Shown here: piece after piece, positions 37,687-45,615 of the stretch
How the letters are laid out: the number at the start of each line of letters is the position of its first letter
How positions within the stretch are numbered: the stretch's first letter is position 1
DNA from: Parahoeflea alexandrii
GTDB lineage: Bacteria > Pseudomonadota > Alphaproteobacteria > Rhizobiales > Rhizobiaceae
Direction: 5' to 3'
DNA: 64,000 nt
Assembly (NCBI RefSeq): GCF_027214025.1
Contig: NZ_JAPWHB010000006.1
Coordinates: 372,001-436,000 of the forward strand
Notes under the pieces: generated by a model
What the model saw: only the letters and a program-made list of their open reading frames with translations
Database searches by the model: none
Told to the model about the DNA's origin: nothing
Position numbers and translations under genes: made by a program

Positions 37687-38859
37687 GAGAGCGCGATCGA
37701 AGTCCTCGATCAGGTCATCGACATCCTCGATTCCCGCCGACAGCCTCAGCATCCCAGGACCGATGCCCAACTCGGCGCGCGCTTCCTCCGAGAGGTTCTT
37801 GTGCGTCGTTGTCGCCGGGTGCGTGATCAGGCTCTTGGCGTCGCCGAGATTGTTGGACAGCTTGACCACTTCGAGCCTGTTTTGCATCGCGAACGCAGCC
37901 TGTTTGCCGCCCTTGAGCTCGAGTGCCACGAGCGTCGATCCGCCCTTCATCTGACGCGCACAGATATCGGCCTGCGGATGGTCGGCACGGCCGGGATAGA
38001 TCACCCGCGCGATAGCCGGATGCTCGGCCAGGAAGTCGGCCAGCCGTGCGGCGTTTTCGGTCTGCTGCCGCACCCTCAGCGGCAGGGTTTCGAGCCCCTT
38101 GAGCAAGGCCCAGGCGTTGAACGGTGACAGCGACGGACCGGTGTGGCGGAAGTAGTCGTGCAGATGTTCGTCGATCCAGTCCTTGTCCGACAGGACCACG
38201 CCGCCCAGGCAGCGGCCCTGGCCGTCGATATGCTTGGTCGCCGAGTAGGCCACCACATGCGCGCCGAGTTCGAGCGGTTTCTGCATCAGCGGCGTTGCAA
38301 ACACATTGTCGACCACCAGCTTCGCGCCGATCTGGTTGGCGAGCTTCGCAACGCCGGCGATGTCCACCACTTCCAGCGTCGGATTGGTCGGGCTTTCGAG
38401 AAAGAACACCTTGGTGTTGGGCCGGATTGCCGCCTCGAAATTGGCGAGCTTACGACCGTCGACCAGCGTGGATTCGATGCCGTATCTGGGCAGCAGCGTT
38501 TCCACCACCCAACGGCAGGAGCCGAACAGCGCGCGTGCTGAAACGACATGGTCCCCGGCCTTCAACTGGCACAGCAGCGCCGCCGAGATCGCCGCCATTC
38601 CCGACGCCGTTGCCCGGGCGTCTTCTGCACCCTCCATCAGGCACATGCGTTTTTCAAACATGTCGTTGGTCGGGTTGGCGTAGCGCGAGTAGACGAAACC
38701 GGGGTCTTCGCCCTTGAAACGAGCCTCCGCCGCCTCGGCGCTGTCATAGACAAAGCCCTGCGTCAGAAAGATTGCTTCGGATGTTTCGCCGAACCCTGAG
38801 CGGCTGGTGCCGCCATGCACGAGTTGGGTGGCAGGGCGGAATTGTCGGTTGCTTGTCAT
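37675..38859 (-). CDS. metZ: O-succinylhomoserine sulfhydrylase
   Basis: A Cys/Met-metabolism PLP enzyme that makes homocysteine directly from O-succinylhomoserine and sulfide. The PLP lysine is K209 in SATKHIDGQGR, and the conserved YSRYANPTNDMFEKR and ESPTNPTLEVVDI segments are intact. The length is 394 aa. I chose the ATG at 38859 (MTSNRQFRPAT). The gene is preceded by a SAM-II riboswitch and an intrinsic terminator, so expression should fall when S-adenosylmethionine is abundant. Cystathionine gamma-synthase or beta-lyase are sequence relatives, but the GQGRCLGG context and the riboswitch favour MetZ. Confidence 0.93.
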   Translation of the reverse strand: MTSNRQFRPATQLVHGGTSRSGFGETSEAIFLTQGFVYDSAEAAEARFKGEDPGFVYSRYANPTNDMFEKRMCLMEGAEDARATASGMAAISAALLCQLKAGDHVVSARALFGSCRWVVETLLPRYGIESTLVDGRKLANFEAAIRPNTKVFFLESPTNPTLEVVDIAGVAKLANQIGAKLVVDNVFATPLMQKPLELGAHVVAYSATKHIDGQGRCLGGVVLSDKDWIDEHLHDYFRHTGPSLSPFNAWALLKGLETLPLRVRQQTENAARLADFLAEHPAIARVIYPGRADHPQADICARQMKGGSTLVALELKGGKQAAFAMQNRLEVVKLSNNLGDAKSLITHPATTTHKNLSEEARAELGIGPGMLRLSAGIEDVDDLIEDFDRALSGL

Positions 38860-38877
38860 GATCTTTGTCCAACACAC

Positions 38878-38910
38878 AAAAAAACCAGCTTGCGAAGTCG
38901 CGAGCCGGTT
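38878..38910 (-). terminator. Intrinsic terminator of the metZ riboswitch
   Basis: Read on the minus strand, AACCGGCTCGCG pairs with CGCAAGCTGGTT (one G-T pair and one mismatch) around an ACTT loop. A run of seven T residues follows. It lies between the SAM-II aptamer and the metZ start codon, so it could be the expression platform. Confidence 0.82.
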
Positions 38911-38916
38911 TTGCAA

Positions 38917-38977
38917 CCCGACCTTTTTAGCGACTTGTTTAACGTGGCTGCAAGCCGGTCGGCCAAATCACCACGGG
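38917..38977 (-). ncRNA. SAM-II riboswitch (metA-type)
   Basis: On the minus strand the leader shows the SAM-II core in order. P1 arms CGTGG and CCACG close TGATTTGG and a GGCTTGCAGCC segment. Then GTTAAAC follows, and the pseudoknot strand GTCGCTAAAAAGG comes last. This arrangement matches alphaproteobacterial SAM-II elements, which sit before metA and metZ genes. Binding of S-adenosylmethionine is expected to repress metZ, here probably through the terminator directly downstream. Confidence 0.88.
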
Positions 38978-39064
38978 ATAACGTCGCTTTTAGTGGGTTC
39001 CTGCGCTTGCGTCAATCGCTTTGCCTTGCCATCAAGAAGCCGGACAATCTGGAGCAGGTGGAAC

Positions 39065-40153
39065 TTGGCAGAAGGCATTCTCTCCGATCGCGCTATTCAG
39101 GCGCTCTTCGAGGCTGGAAAGCTTGCCTCCGGCCGCGTTCTTGATGCGGACCAGATCCAGCCAGCCAGCCTTGACCTCAGGCTCGGCGCGAGGGCCTACC
39201 GCGTGCGCGCCAGCTTCCTGCCAGGACCGTCCGCTCGTGTCGAAGACAAGCTCGCGCGTCTCAGCATGCACGAGATCGATCTTTCGGCGGGCGCGGTGCT
39301 CGAGACCGGCTGCGTCTACATCGTCCCGCTGCTTGAAAGCCTGGAGCTTCCCCCGGAGATTTCCGCCTCGGCCAATCCCAAGAGCTCGACCGGCCGGCTC
39401 GATATCTTCACCCGGGTGATGACCGATCATGGCCAGGAGTTCGACAAGATCGCCGCCGGCTACAGCGGTCCGCTATGGCTCGAAGTCAGTCCGCGGACCT
39501 TCCCGATCGTCGCGCGCACCGGATCGCGGCTGTCGCAGATCCGCTTCCGCCAGGGCCATGCCGTGCTCGGCGAGGACGAACTGTCCGACCTCCACCGCAC
39601 CGAAACGCTGGTTGCCTCCGAAACGCCGAATGTCTCGGGCGGCGGCATCGCGCTGTCGATCGATCTGATGGGGCAGGGGGACGATGCGCTCATCGGCTAT
39701 CGCGGCAAGCACCACACCGCCGTGGTCGACGTCGACAAGCGCGCCGCCCAGGACGTGTTTGATTTCTGGGAGCCGCTGTACAATCGCGGCTCCGCCGACC
39801 TGATCCTCGACCCCGATGAGTTCTACATTCTCGTCAGCCGCGAATCCGTGCACGTGCCGCCGCTTTATGCCGCCGAGATGACGCCGTTCGATCCGCTGGT
39901 GGGCGAGTTCCGCGTGCACTACGCCGGCTTCTTCGATCCCGGTTTCGGCCACACCGAAGCCGGCGGTGCCGGAAGCCGTGCCGTACTCGAGGTACGCAGC
40001 CACGAGGTCCCGTTCATTCTCGAGCACGGCCAGATCGTCGGCCGTCTGATCTATGAGCGGATGCTGGAACGTCCAGCGGCGCTCTACGGCACGGGCATGG
40101 GATCGAACTACCAAGCCCAGGGCCTGAAACTGTCCAAGCATTTCCGCGCCTGA
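39065..40153 (+). CDS. Double-length 2'-deoxycytidine 5'-triphosphate deaminase
   Basis: A dCTP deaminase/dUTPase-fold protein of 362 aa, about twice the roughly 190 aa of ordinary Dcd, and probably two fused dUTPase-like beta barrels. The N-terminal half contains DADQIQPASLDLRLG and SANPKSSTGRLDIFTRV, characteristic of Dcd; the C-terminal half repeats the fold with EFYILVSRESVHVPP. Long forms are typical of alphaproteobacteria. I propose a TTG start at 39065 (MAEGILSDRAIQAL) behind an AGGTGG element, because the open frame farther upstream overlaps the metZ leader and is not conserved-looking. The gene is divergent from metZ. Confidence 0.87.
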   Translation: MAEGILSDRAIQALFEAGKLASGRVLDADQIQPASLDLRLGARAYRVRASFLPGPSARVEDKLARLSMHEIDLSAGAVLETGCVYIVPLLESLELPPEISASANPKSSTGRLDIFTRVMTDHGQEFDKIAAGYSGPLWLEVSPRTFPIVARTGSRLSQIRFRQGHAVLGEDELSDLHRTETLVASETPNVSGGGIALSIDLMGQGDDALIGYRGKHHTAVVDVDKRAAQDVFDFWEPLYNRGSADLILDPDEFYILVSRESVHVPPLYAAEMTPFDPLVGEFRVHYAGFFDPGFGHTEAGGAGSRAVLEVRSHEVPFILEHGQIVGRLIYERMLERPAALYGTGMGSNYQAQGLKLSKHFRA

Positions 40154-40155
40154 GA

Positions 40156-40176
40156 GCGGGCCTCCGGCAAGCCCGC
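40156..40176. terminator. Possible terminator hairpin after the dCTP deaminase gene
   Basis: GCGGGC pairs with GCCCGC around a 9-base loop, and a second GC-rich dyad follows at about 40175-40194. It lies between convergent genes and lacks a T tract. Confidence 0.4.
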
Positions 40177-40184
40177 CGTCCCGG

Positions 40185-40997
40185 TCATGACGGCCGGGAA
40201 GTGCCGGCCTGTGCCGCGCGCAATTCGGCCAGGTCCCGGCGGATTGCCTTGAGTTCCTCCAGCATGGCGCTCTGGTCTGATGCCATCGCCTCGCGGTTCG
40301 CTGTGGCTTCGGCTTCGTGTTCCTCCTGCATGGCCGACACGATGATGCCGATGAACAGGTTGAGCACGGTGAAGGTTGTGCAGGCGATGAAGGGAATGAA
40401 GAACGCCCAGGCCATCGGGTGGACTTCCATCACCGGACGGACGATGCCCATCGACCAGCTTTCAAGCGTCATCACCTGGAACAGCGAGTAGGCCGAAGCC
40501 GGAATCGAGCCGAACCAGTCGGGAAAGGTCTCGCCATAGAGCTTCGTCGCCATCACCGAGAAGACGTAGAACACCAGGGTCAGGAGCAGCATGATCGAGC
40601 CCATGCCGGGAAGCGCGCTGACCAGCCCGCCGACAACCCGCTTGAGCGACGGCACCATGCCGATGATCCTGAGCACCCGGAGAATGCGAAGCGCCCTGAG
40701 CACTGACAGGCTGCCGGTGGCCGGCACAAGCGCCACCCCGACGACCACGAGATCGAAGATCCGCCAGGGATCGCGAAAGAAATCAAGCCGCCAGGCGACA
40801 AGCCGCGCTGCCACTTCCAGCACGAAGACGCCGAGAATAATCCGGTCGAGCAGCATCAGCAGCCCGCCGAAACGCTGCACGGCTTCCGGAACGGTTTCGA
40901 GCCCGAGCGTGATCGCATTGATGACGATCAGGGCGGTGATGACGCTTTCGAAGCGCCGCGAAGACAGGAGGTTTTTCAGCTGGTCCATGAAACGCAT
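40185..40997 (-). CDS. Bacterial voltage-gated sodium channel (NaChBac/NavMs-type)
   Basis: A single-domain six-helix ion channel expected to assemble as a homotetramer in the inner membrane. S4 carries gating arginines every third residue (R101, R104, R107, R110 in LRALRILRVLR). The selectivity filter is T177-L178-E179-S180-W181 followed by SMG, the TLESW signature of bacterial Na+ channels. S6 leads into a C-terminal coiled coil (about 244-263). The length is 270 aa from the ATG at 40997; ATG at 41018 and 40988 are alternatives and none has a clear ribosome-binding site. The longer frame upstream crosses the tRNA gene and is rejected. Confidence 0.9.
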   Translation of the reverse strand: MRFMDQLKNLLSSRRFESVITALIVINAITLGLETVPEAVQRFGGLLMLLDRIILGVFVLEVAARLVAWRLDFFRDPWRIFDLVVVGVALVPATGSLSVLRALRILRVLRIIGMVPSLKRVVGGLVSALPGMGSIMLLLTLVFYVFSVMATKLYGETFPDWFGSIPASAYSLFQVMTLESWSMGIVRPVMEVHPMAWAFFIPFIACTTFTVLNLFIGIIVSAMQEEHEAEATANREAMASDQSAMLEELKAIRRDLAELRAAQAGTSRPS

Positions 40998-41113
40998 GTG
41001 GGTTGGGATGACGACCATTGATATGAGGCCGCACCGCCCCCCCGTCAAGCCAACTCCTGGCTCCGGGCGGCTTGACACCGTCGCTGAACAGCGCCAAGGA
41101 TCGTTGGGCATCA

Positions 41114-41187
41114 GCGGGTGTAGCTCAATGGTAGAGCAGAAGCTTCCCAAGCTTAAGACGAGGGTTCGATTCCCTTCACCCGCTCCA
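41114..41187 (+). tRNA. tRNA-Gly(CCC)
   Basis: A complete cloverleaf of 74 nt including encoded CCA. The acceptor GCGGGTG pairs with CACCCGC, and the D arm is GCTC/GAGC. The anticodon loop TTCCCAA carries anticodon CCC, the T arm is GAGGG with loop TTCGATT, and the discriminator base is T (usual for tRNA-Gly). The first anticodon-stem pair is a G-A mismatch. A TTGACA at 41072-41077 is a candidate -35 element about 40 bp upstream. The stop codon of the convergent glycosyltransferase gene lies inside this gene. Confidence 0.96.
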
Positions 41188-43177
41188 CGCAATTCGCATT
41201 GGCCACGACCCCTGTTGCTTCGGCGAACCGAACCCATTCCGGAGCGGCCGGGTGCGGAGTTTTCTCCCACAGATGCGTGTTGGAAACCAGCTGTCCCAAC
41301 GCCCGCCACCCGGCAAACGACATCATCAGCCAGTAGGCCGGCGTCAGCAGGACCCACCAGGTTTTCAGCCTGGTCCTTTCATGACCGGTGAACCCGCGCC
41401 ATCCCATGGCGATGAACGTCAGGTAGCTGCCGCCGATATTGGCCAGGTCGATCCACATCAGCGCGCTGTGCAGAGCGGAGACCGATGCTGCCGAACTGCT
41501 GGCAAGCCAGGTCAGGGTCACCGCGATGAAGATGAACATCAGCGGATGCGCCAAGGCTGATACCAGCATGCCCGCGATCAGTAGCTGAAAGACCGAAAAT
41601 CCGCCCGGTCCAAGCGCCTTAACCGTATGCAGGGGCCGGCGCATCGCCACAAGCCAGGTCTGGGCCCATCCCTTGAGCCACCGGGTTCTTTGCCGGGTCC
41701 ATACGTCAAGTGTGGCCGGTGCCGTCTCCACCGTGGCGCATTTCAGCGTGCCTGTGAGATACCCGTGGGCATAGAGCCTGAGGCCGAGATCCGCATCTTC
41801 GGTCACATTATGCGGATCCCATCCCCCCGCCGCCTCGAGCGCCGACCGCCGGAAGTGATTTGACGTGCCCCCGAGCGGGATCGGCAAGCGGTTGCGCGCC
41901 AGAAAGGGAATGAGAACACGGAACAGGCCGCTGTATTCGAGTGCGAACAGTCCCGAGATCCAACTTGTCCTCAGGTTTGCGATTGCAAGCGGTGCCTGTA
42001 CGCAGCCAAGCCGGGCGTCGCCGTCGCGAAAGGCGGCCCAGGCTTCGCGCAGTTGTCCCGGTGCCGGCTTGTCCTCGGCATCATAGACCGCAACCAGCGA
42101 GCCGCGCGCGCCCTGAAGCGCATATTGCAGGGCCTTGGGCTTGGTCTGCGGACCGAAATCCGGTGTGCGGACGATCTCGCTTTCAGGTCCGAGACTCTGT
42201 GCCTGCAAGGCCGAAATGGTCGCCTCGTCGTCGGTCTCGCAGACATACTTGATGTCGAGCAGGCTCTTGGGCCAGCTGAGCGCCGATATCCGCGAGACAA
42301 TCGCCGGCACCATGGCGGCCTCGTCGTGCAGGGCGATCAGTACCGTGTAGACCGGCAGCCCGGTGTCGCCGCTCTGGTCCGCCGGGGGCGGGTGCATCTG
42401 CTTGAAGCCGGACGCCACCAGAGCGCTCAGCCGCAGCAGGATGCCGCCGGAGAAGAACAGTGTCAGAACCACATGCAGCACCGTGAAGGCTGCGAAGGGC
42501 CACAGCATGAAGCCCGTTGCGGAGAGGTACACCACCATCCCCAGCAGGAATCCCTGCGGACCGGTCATCACCCGCCGCGCGCTCGCATCGCGCCAGTCCT
42601 GGTCGAGCTCAAAGGTGATCCTGCGCACCCGGTCAGCGGCGTCGGCCTGCCAGACCGCCTTCCGGATAGTGGCGGGGGAGGCCACCGCGAGACTGTCACG
42701 CAACCCGGGCATGTCGCTGAGCCGCCTCCGGTAGTCGTCCAGCTGCCGCGCCTCGGGAACGATGACGGTGATTTGTCCGCCTGCACGGGAAAGCCTGAGC
42801 GGTCCGTCACGGTGCAGCAGCACATCCATGGATGGTAGCCGGATCACCTCGCCCGGATCAATCTCCGCGATATAGGCGAGGCCGAGTTCGCGGGCCAGCC
42901 AGCGATAGTAGAGTTCGGGATCGATCAGGCCTTCCGCCATCAGCTCCTTCTCGATCGTCGTGGCATTGGCCCGGGCGGCCTGTGTCGCGGCTCTGATATG
43001 GGGCTTGCCTATCCCGCATCCGAGAAAGAACCCCGCCTCGGAGCTTTCTTCCCGTATTCTGGGATGCACCCGGATCGGAATCCCCGGAGTTTGTCCCTTG
43101 CCCGCACCATCGATATCGGCCAATTGCCGGTCGGTTCTGCCGGGAAGTGGATGATCTGAGCTTTCGCTTGGAGCCAT
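41153..43177 (-). CDS. Membrane glycosyltransferase with N-terminal MshEN-like domain
   Basis: A 674 aa family 2 glycosyltransferase. The N-terminal 170 or so residues resemble the type II secretion ATPase N-terminal (MshEN) module (EKELMAEGLIDPELYYRWLA, LGLAYI, then a second helical block). Two membrane segments follow (about 225-270). The GT2 catalytic domain has VYDAEDKPAPGQL (DxD-type), GGTSNHFRR, TEDADLGLRL and the QRTRWLKGW motif typical of processive enzymes. Several C-terminal membrane helices complete it. The start is ATG at 43177. The stop at 41153-41155 lies inside the tRNA-Gly gene on the other strand, so the last residues are antisense-tRNA sequence. The polysaccharide product is unknown. 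Confidence 0.85.
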   Translation of the reverse strand: MAPSESSDHPLPGRTDRQLADIDGAGKGQTPGIPIRVHPRIREESSEAGFFLGCGIGKPHIRAATQAARANATTIEKELMAEGLIDPELYYRWLARELGLAYIAEIDPGEVIRLPSMDVLLHRDGPLRLSRAGGQITVIVPEARQLDDYRRRLSDMPGLRDSLAVASPATIRKAVWQADAADRVRRITFELDQDWRDASARRVMTGPQGFLLGMVVYLSATGFMLWPFAAFTVLHVVLTLFFSGGILLRLSALVASGFKQMHPPPADQSGDTGLPVYTVLIALHDEAAMVPAIVSRISALSWPKSLLDIKYVCETDDEATISALQAQSLGPESEIVRTPDFGPQTKPKALQYALQGARGSLVAVYDAEDKPAPGQLREAWAAFRDGDARLGCVQAPLAIANLRTSWISGLFALEYSGLFRVLIPFLARNRLPIPLGGTSNHFRRSALEAAGGWDPHNVTEDADLGLRLYAHGYLTGTLKCATVETAPATLDVWTRQRTRWLKGWAQTWLVAMRRPLHTVKALGPGGFSVFQLLIAGMLVSALAHPLMFIFIAVTLTWLASSSAASVSALHSALMWIDLANIGGSYLTFIAMGWRGFTGHERTRLKTWWVLLTPAYWLMMSFAGWRALGQLVSNTHLWEKTPHPAAPEWVRFAEATGVVANANCVERVKGIEPSS

Positions 43178-43238
43178 GACTCTGATACACACAGGGCGGT
43201 TGCAGCAGGATACTAAATCTATGGTAGTGGAAACGCGC

Positions 43239-44102
43239 ATGAATGCACCCCTAATATTCCGGGGTATATCGCGCATAACGTGTGCCTTGGTGGTTTTTTT
43301 TACTGTCGCTCTGCCTGTCGCGAGCGCCGATGATATTCTCGTGCCAAATTACACGGACCCGCGCGAACGCATTCCGGTTCCCGACCTAATGGCCTACAAC
43401 CGCATCCGCTTCGTCACCACCGTGGATTTCCCGCCTTTCAGCTTTCTTGATCAGACCGGTCACCTTGCCGGGTTTCACATCGATCTTGCACGGGCGATCT
43501 GCGAAGAACTCGATCTGCTGCCGCGGTGCCAGATCCAGGCGCTTCCATGGGGCGAGCTTGAGGGCGCGTTGGTCAAGGGGCAAGCCGAAGCGCTGATATC
43601 GGGTCTAGCGATCACCGCTGAAAGCCGCAACAAGTACCGCTTCACCCGCCCCTATCTGGCCCTGCCGGCACGCTTTGCCGTCAGAAAGGACGCCGGCCCT
43701 GAGGGCGACAGCGCCAGCGCACTGGATGGGCTGCGTGTCGGCGTCCTTGGCGGAACAGCGCATGAAGCCATGATGCGCGATTGGTTTTCCGGCACCAGGC
43801 CCGTCACCTTCTCCAGGCAGGACTGGATGTTCGAGGCGCTCAAGGCCGGTACTGTCGATGCCGTGTTCGGTGACGGGCTGCAATTGTCGTTCTGGCTTTC
43901 CAGCCAGTCGGCGGAAGCCTGCTGCCGGTTTTTTGGCGGCCCGTATTTCTCGCAAGTCCATCTTGGCGAAGGACTGGCCATCGCGGTGCGCCCGCGCGAC
44001 GCGCCGCTTCGGCAGGCCTTCGACCATGCGCTCTCGGCGCTCAATCGCAATGGCCGCTTCACCGAACTCTACTTGCGCTGGTTCCCCAACGGGCTTTACT
44101 GA
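43239..44102 (+). CDS. Periplasmic amino-acid-type substrate-binding protein
   Basis: A solute-binding protein of the family 3 (polar amino acid) type. A signal peptide spans about residues 1-30 (hydrophobic core CALVVFFTVALPV, ending VASA). The mature lobe features FVTTVDFPPFSFLDQTGHLAGFHIDLARAI split across conserved SBP_bac_3 strands, and later GLAITAESRNKYRFTRPYL. The length is 287 aa from the ATG at 43239; an ATG at 43221 is also possible. No permease or ATPase gene is adjacent, so it is an orphan binding protein or a component of a distant transporter. It is divergent from the glycosyltransferase and overlaps the next convergent gene by 7 bases. Confidence 0.85.
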   Translation: MNAPLIFRGISRITCALVVFFTVALPVASADDILVPNYTDPRERIPVPDLMAYNRIRFVTTVDFPPFSFLDQTGHLAGFHIDLARAICEELDLLPRCQIQALPWGELEGALVKGQAEALISGLAITAESRNKYRFTRPYLALPARFAVRKDAGPEGDSASALDGLRVGVLGGTAHEAMMRDWFSGTRPVTFSRQDWMFEALKAGTVDAVFGDGLQLSFWLSSQSAEACCRFFGGPYFSQVHLGEGLAIAVRPRDAPLRQAFDHALSALNRNGRFTELYLRWFPNGLY

Positions 44103-44941
44103 TCCAGCGTCGCCCGGGGTTTCGCCTTCGGCGGGAACCGGAAAGGCAGGACCAGTGCCCAGCCAAGACCGGCGGTGCGGCTGTCGCGCCACTCCGACAG
44201 GCCGATCTCGATGCCGGTGTCGCCGCGCCTTGGGGTTTCGGTGTAGGTGGAAAACAGCCTGTCCCAGATCGCCAGGTTGAACCCGTAGTTCGAATCCGTT
44301 TCGCGCGGATCGGTGGAATGGTGGATCCGGTGCATGTCAGGCGTCACGATGAGCAATCGCAGCACGGCGTCCGCGGCCTTGGGCAGCTTGATGTTGGCGT
44401 GGTTGAACATCGCGGCGCCGTTGAGCACGATCTCGAAGACCAGAACCGCCACCGGCGGAGCACCGAGCGCGATGATGACGGCCGCCTTCCAGAACATCGA
44501 CAGAACGATTTCAAGCGGATGAAACCTCAGCGCGGTCGTCAGATCGAAGCCGGTATCGGCATGGTGCATGCGGTGAATGCGCCACAGCCATTGCCATTTG
44601 TGGCTGACCACGTGCTCGAGCCAGACCGCGAAATCCAGAACGATGAAAGCGAGGATGCCGGCCACCCAGAGCGGCAGCTCGAGCAGCGGGAACAACCCAT
44701 ACCCGTTCGCCTGCGCCCACAACGCGGTGCCCACCGCAGCCAGTGGAAAAACGATCCTCAGTGCCACGGATGACAACACCACCATTGCCAGATTGGTCAT
44801 CCAGCGCCGGGATTTCAGCGCCCCGCGCATCTCGTCGCGCTCGAGCCGCGGCGCCAGCAGTTCGATGGCTGCGAGCGCGATGAATATCGTGGAAAATGCC
44901 AGAAGCCGGATCACCGGCTCGGACAGGCCGAACAGCGTCAT
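44096..44941 (-). CDS. Sterol desaturase / fatty acid hydroxylase superfamily protein
   Basis: A membrane di-iron oxygenase-type protein of 281 aa with about four hydrophobic segments. The histidine clusters of the family are present: HVVSHK, HRMHH, a single His in FNHAN, and DMHRIHHSTD. By family knowledge these ligands hold a di-iron centre used for hydroxylation or desaturation of lipids; the substrate cannot be told. It converges with the binding-protein gene, sharing 7 bases at their 3' ends. Confidence 0.88.
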   Translation of the reverse strand: MTLFGLSEPVIRLLAFSTIFIALAAIELLAPRLERDEMRGALKSRRWMTNLAMVVLSSVALRIVFPLAAVGTALWAQANGYGLFPLLELPLWVAGILAFIVLDFAVWLEHVVSHKWQWLWRIHRMHHADTGFDLTTALRFHPLEIVLSMFWKAAVIIALGAPPVAVLVFEIVLNGAAMFNHANIKLPKAADAVLRLLIVTPDMHRIHHSTDPRETDSNYGFNLAIWDRLFSTYTETPRRGDTGIEIGLSEWRDSRTAGLGWALVLPFRFPPKAKPRATLDQ

Positions 44942-45078
44942 TGTGCGCCTCCGTTTCGTGGTCGGGCTTTCTCATGCCACAGCCGGTGGCCGCTGGCGAA
45001 ACACGATCCGGTGAAAGCCTGCGACACGTCGGCGCGGGCCTTCAGCACCACACGACAGAATGGATGGCGGTGAAAGGA

Positions 45079-45492
45079 TCAGGCGCTTCTGAACCGGGCA
45101 ATCGCCCCGCGTTCGATCGCCGCACAGGTGAGCTTGTCGAGTCCCAAGCGGTCGCGCACCATCTGCAGGAGCCGGATTTCCTCCTGCTGGATGTTGTAGT
45201 CGGCCGACGCCACCTCCACCGCCAGGGCGTAAGCCGTATCGTAGAGCTTCGGCGGGACGGCGTCACGGACCACCTCGAGCATGATGTCGAGCCCTTCCGG
45301 CCCCTTCAGCAGTTCGGCCGCGGCGCGGGTGACGCCGATCAGCCGCTCCGGATCAAATCCGTCGAACACCGGCAGGAAAGTGACCAAGCGACCGATGCGC
45401 GCCAGTTCAGCGTCGTTCATGGCCTTGTCGACGGCGGACATGGTGACCATCAGATAGATCAAGGCATCATGTGTGGTAACACGTTCGGTCAT
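45079..45492 (-). CDS. TerB-family protein
   Basis: A 137 aa helical protein of the TerB/DjlA-N-like family. It shows the N-terminal VDKAMNDAELARIGRL acidic helix and a later ADYNIQQEEIRLLQMVRDRLGLD segment, both typical of TerB repeats that can bind divalent metal. No other tellurite-resistance (ter) genes are adjacent, so a tellurite role is not supported and the function is unknown. The ATG at 45492 follows a strong AGGAGAG; the frame is open to 45549 without a better site. Confidence 0.85.
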   Translation of the reverse strand: MTERVTTHDALIYLMVTMSAVDKAMNDAELARIGRLVTFLPVFDGFDPERLIGVTRAAAELLKGPEGLDIMLEVVRDAVPPKLYDTAYALAVEVASADYNIQQEEIRLLQMVRDRLGLDKLTCAAIERGAIARFRSA

Positions 45493-45615
45493 GGGCAGTT
45501 TCTCTCCTGAATTTTCACGATAGATAAGAAAGCTGGCGGCATCGCACAAGCCGTCGGGCCGTAAAACTCCGGACGGGCCGCCTGGCGGCTCACCGCCGCC
45601 ATGAACGGGCTCATC

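Noticed and set aside
40998-41357. Upstream extension of the sodium-channel frame
   Set aside because: It translates the tRNA-Gly antisense and its promoter region; the channel aligns from MDQLKNLL onward.
45079-45492. Tellurite-resistance locus
   Set aside because: Only a TerB-like gene is present; no terZ, terC, terD or related genes are in the neighbourhood.
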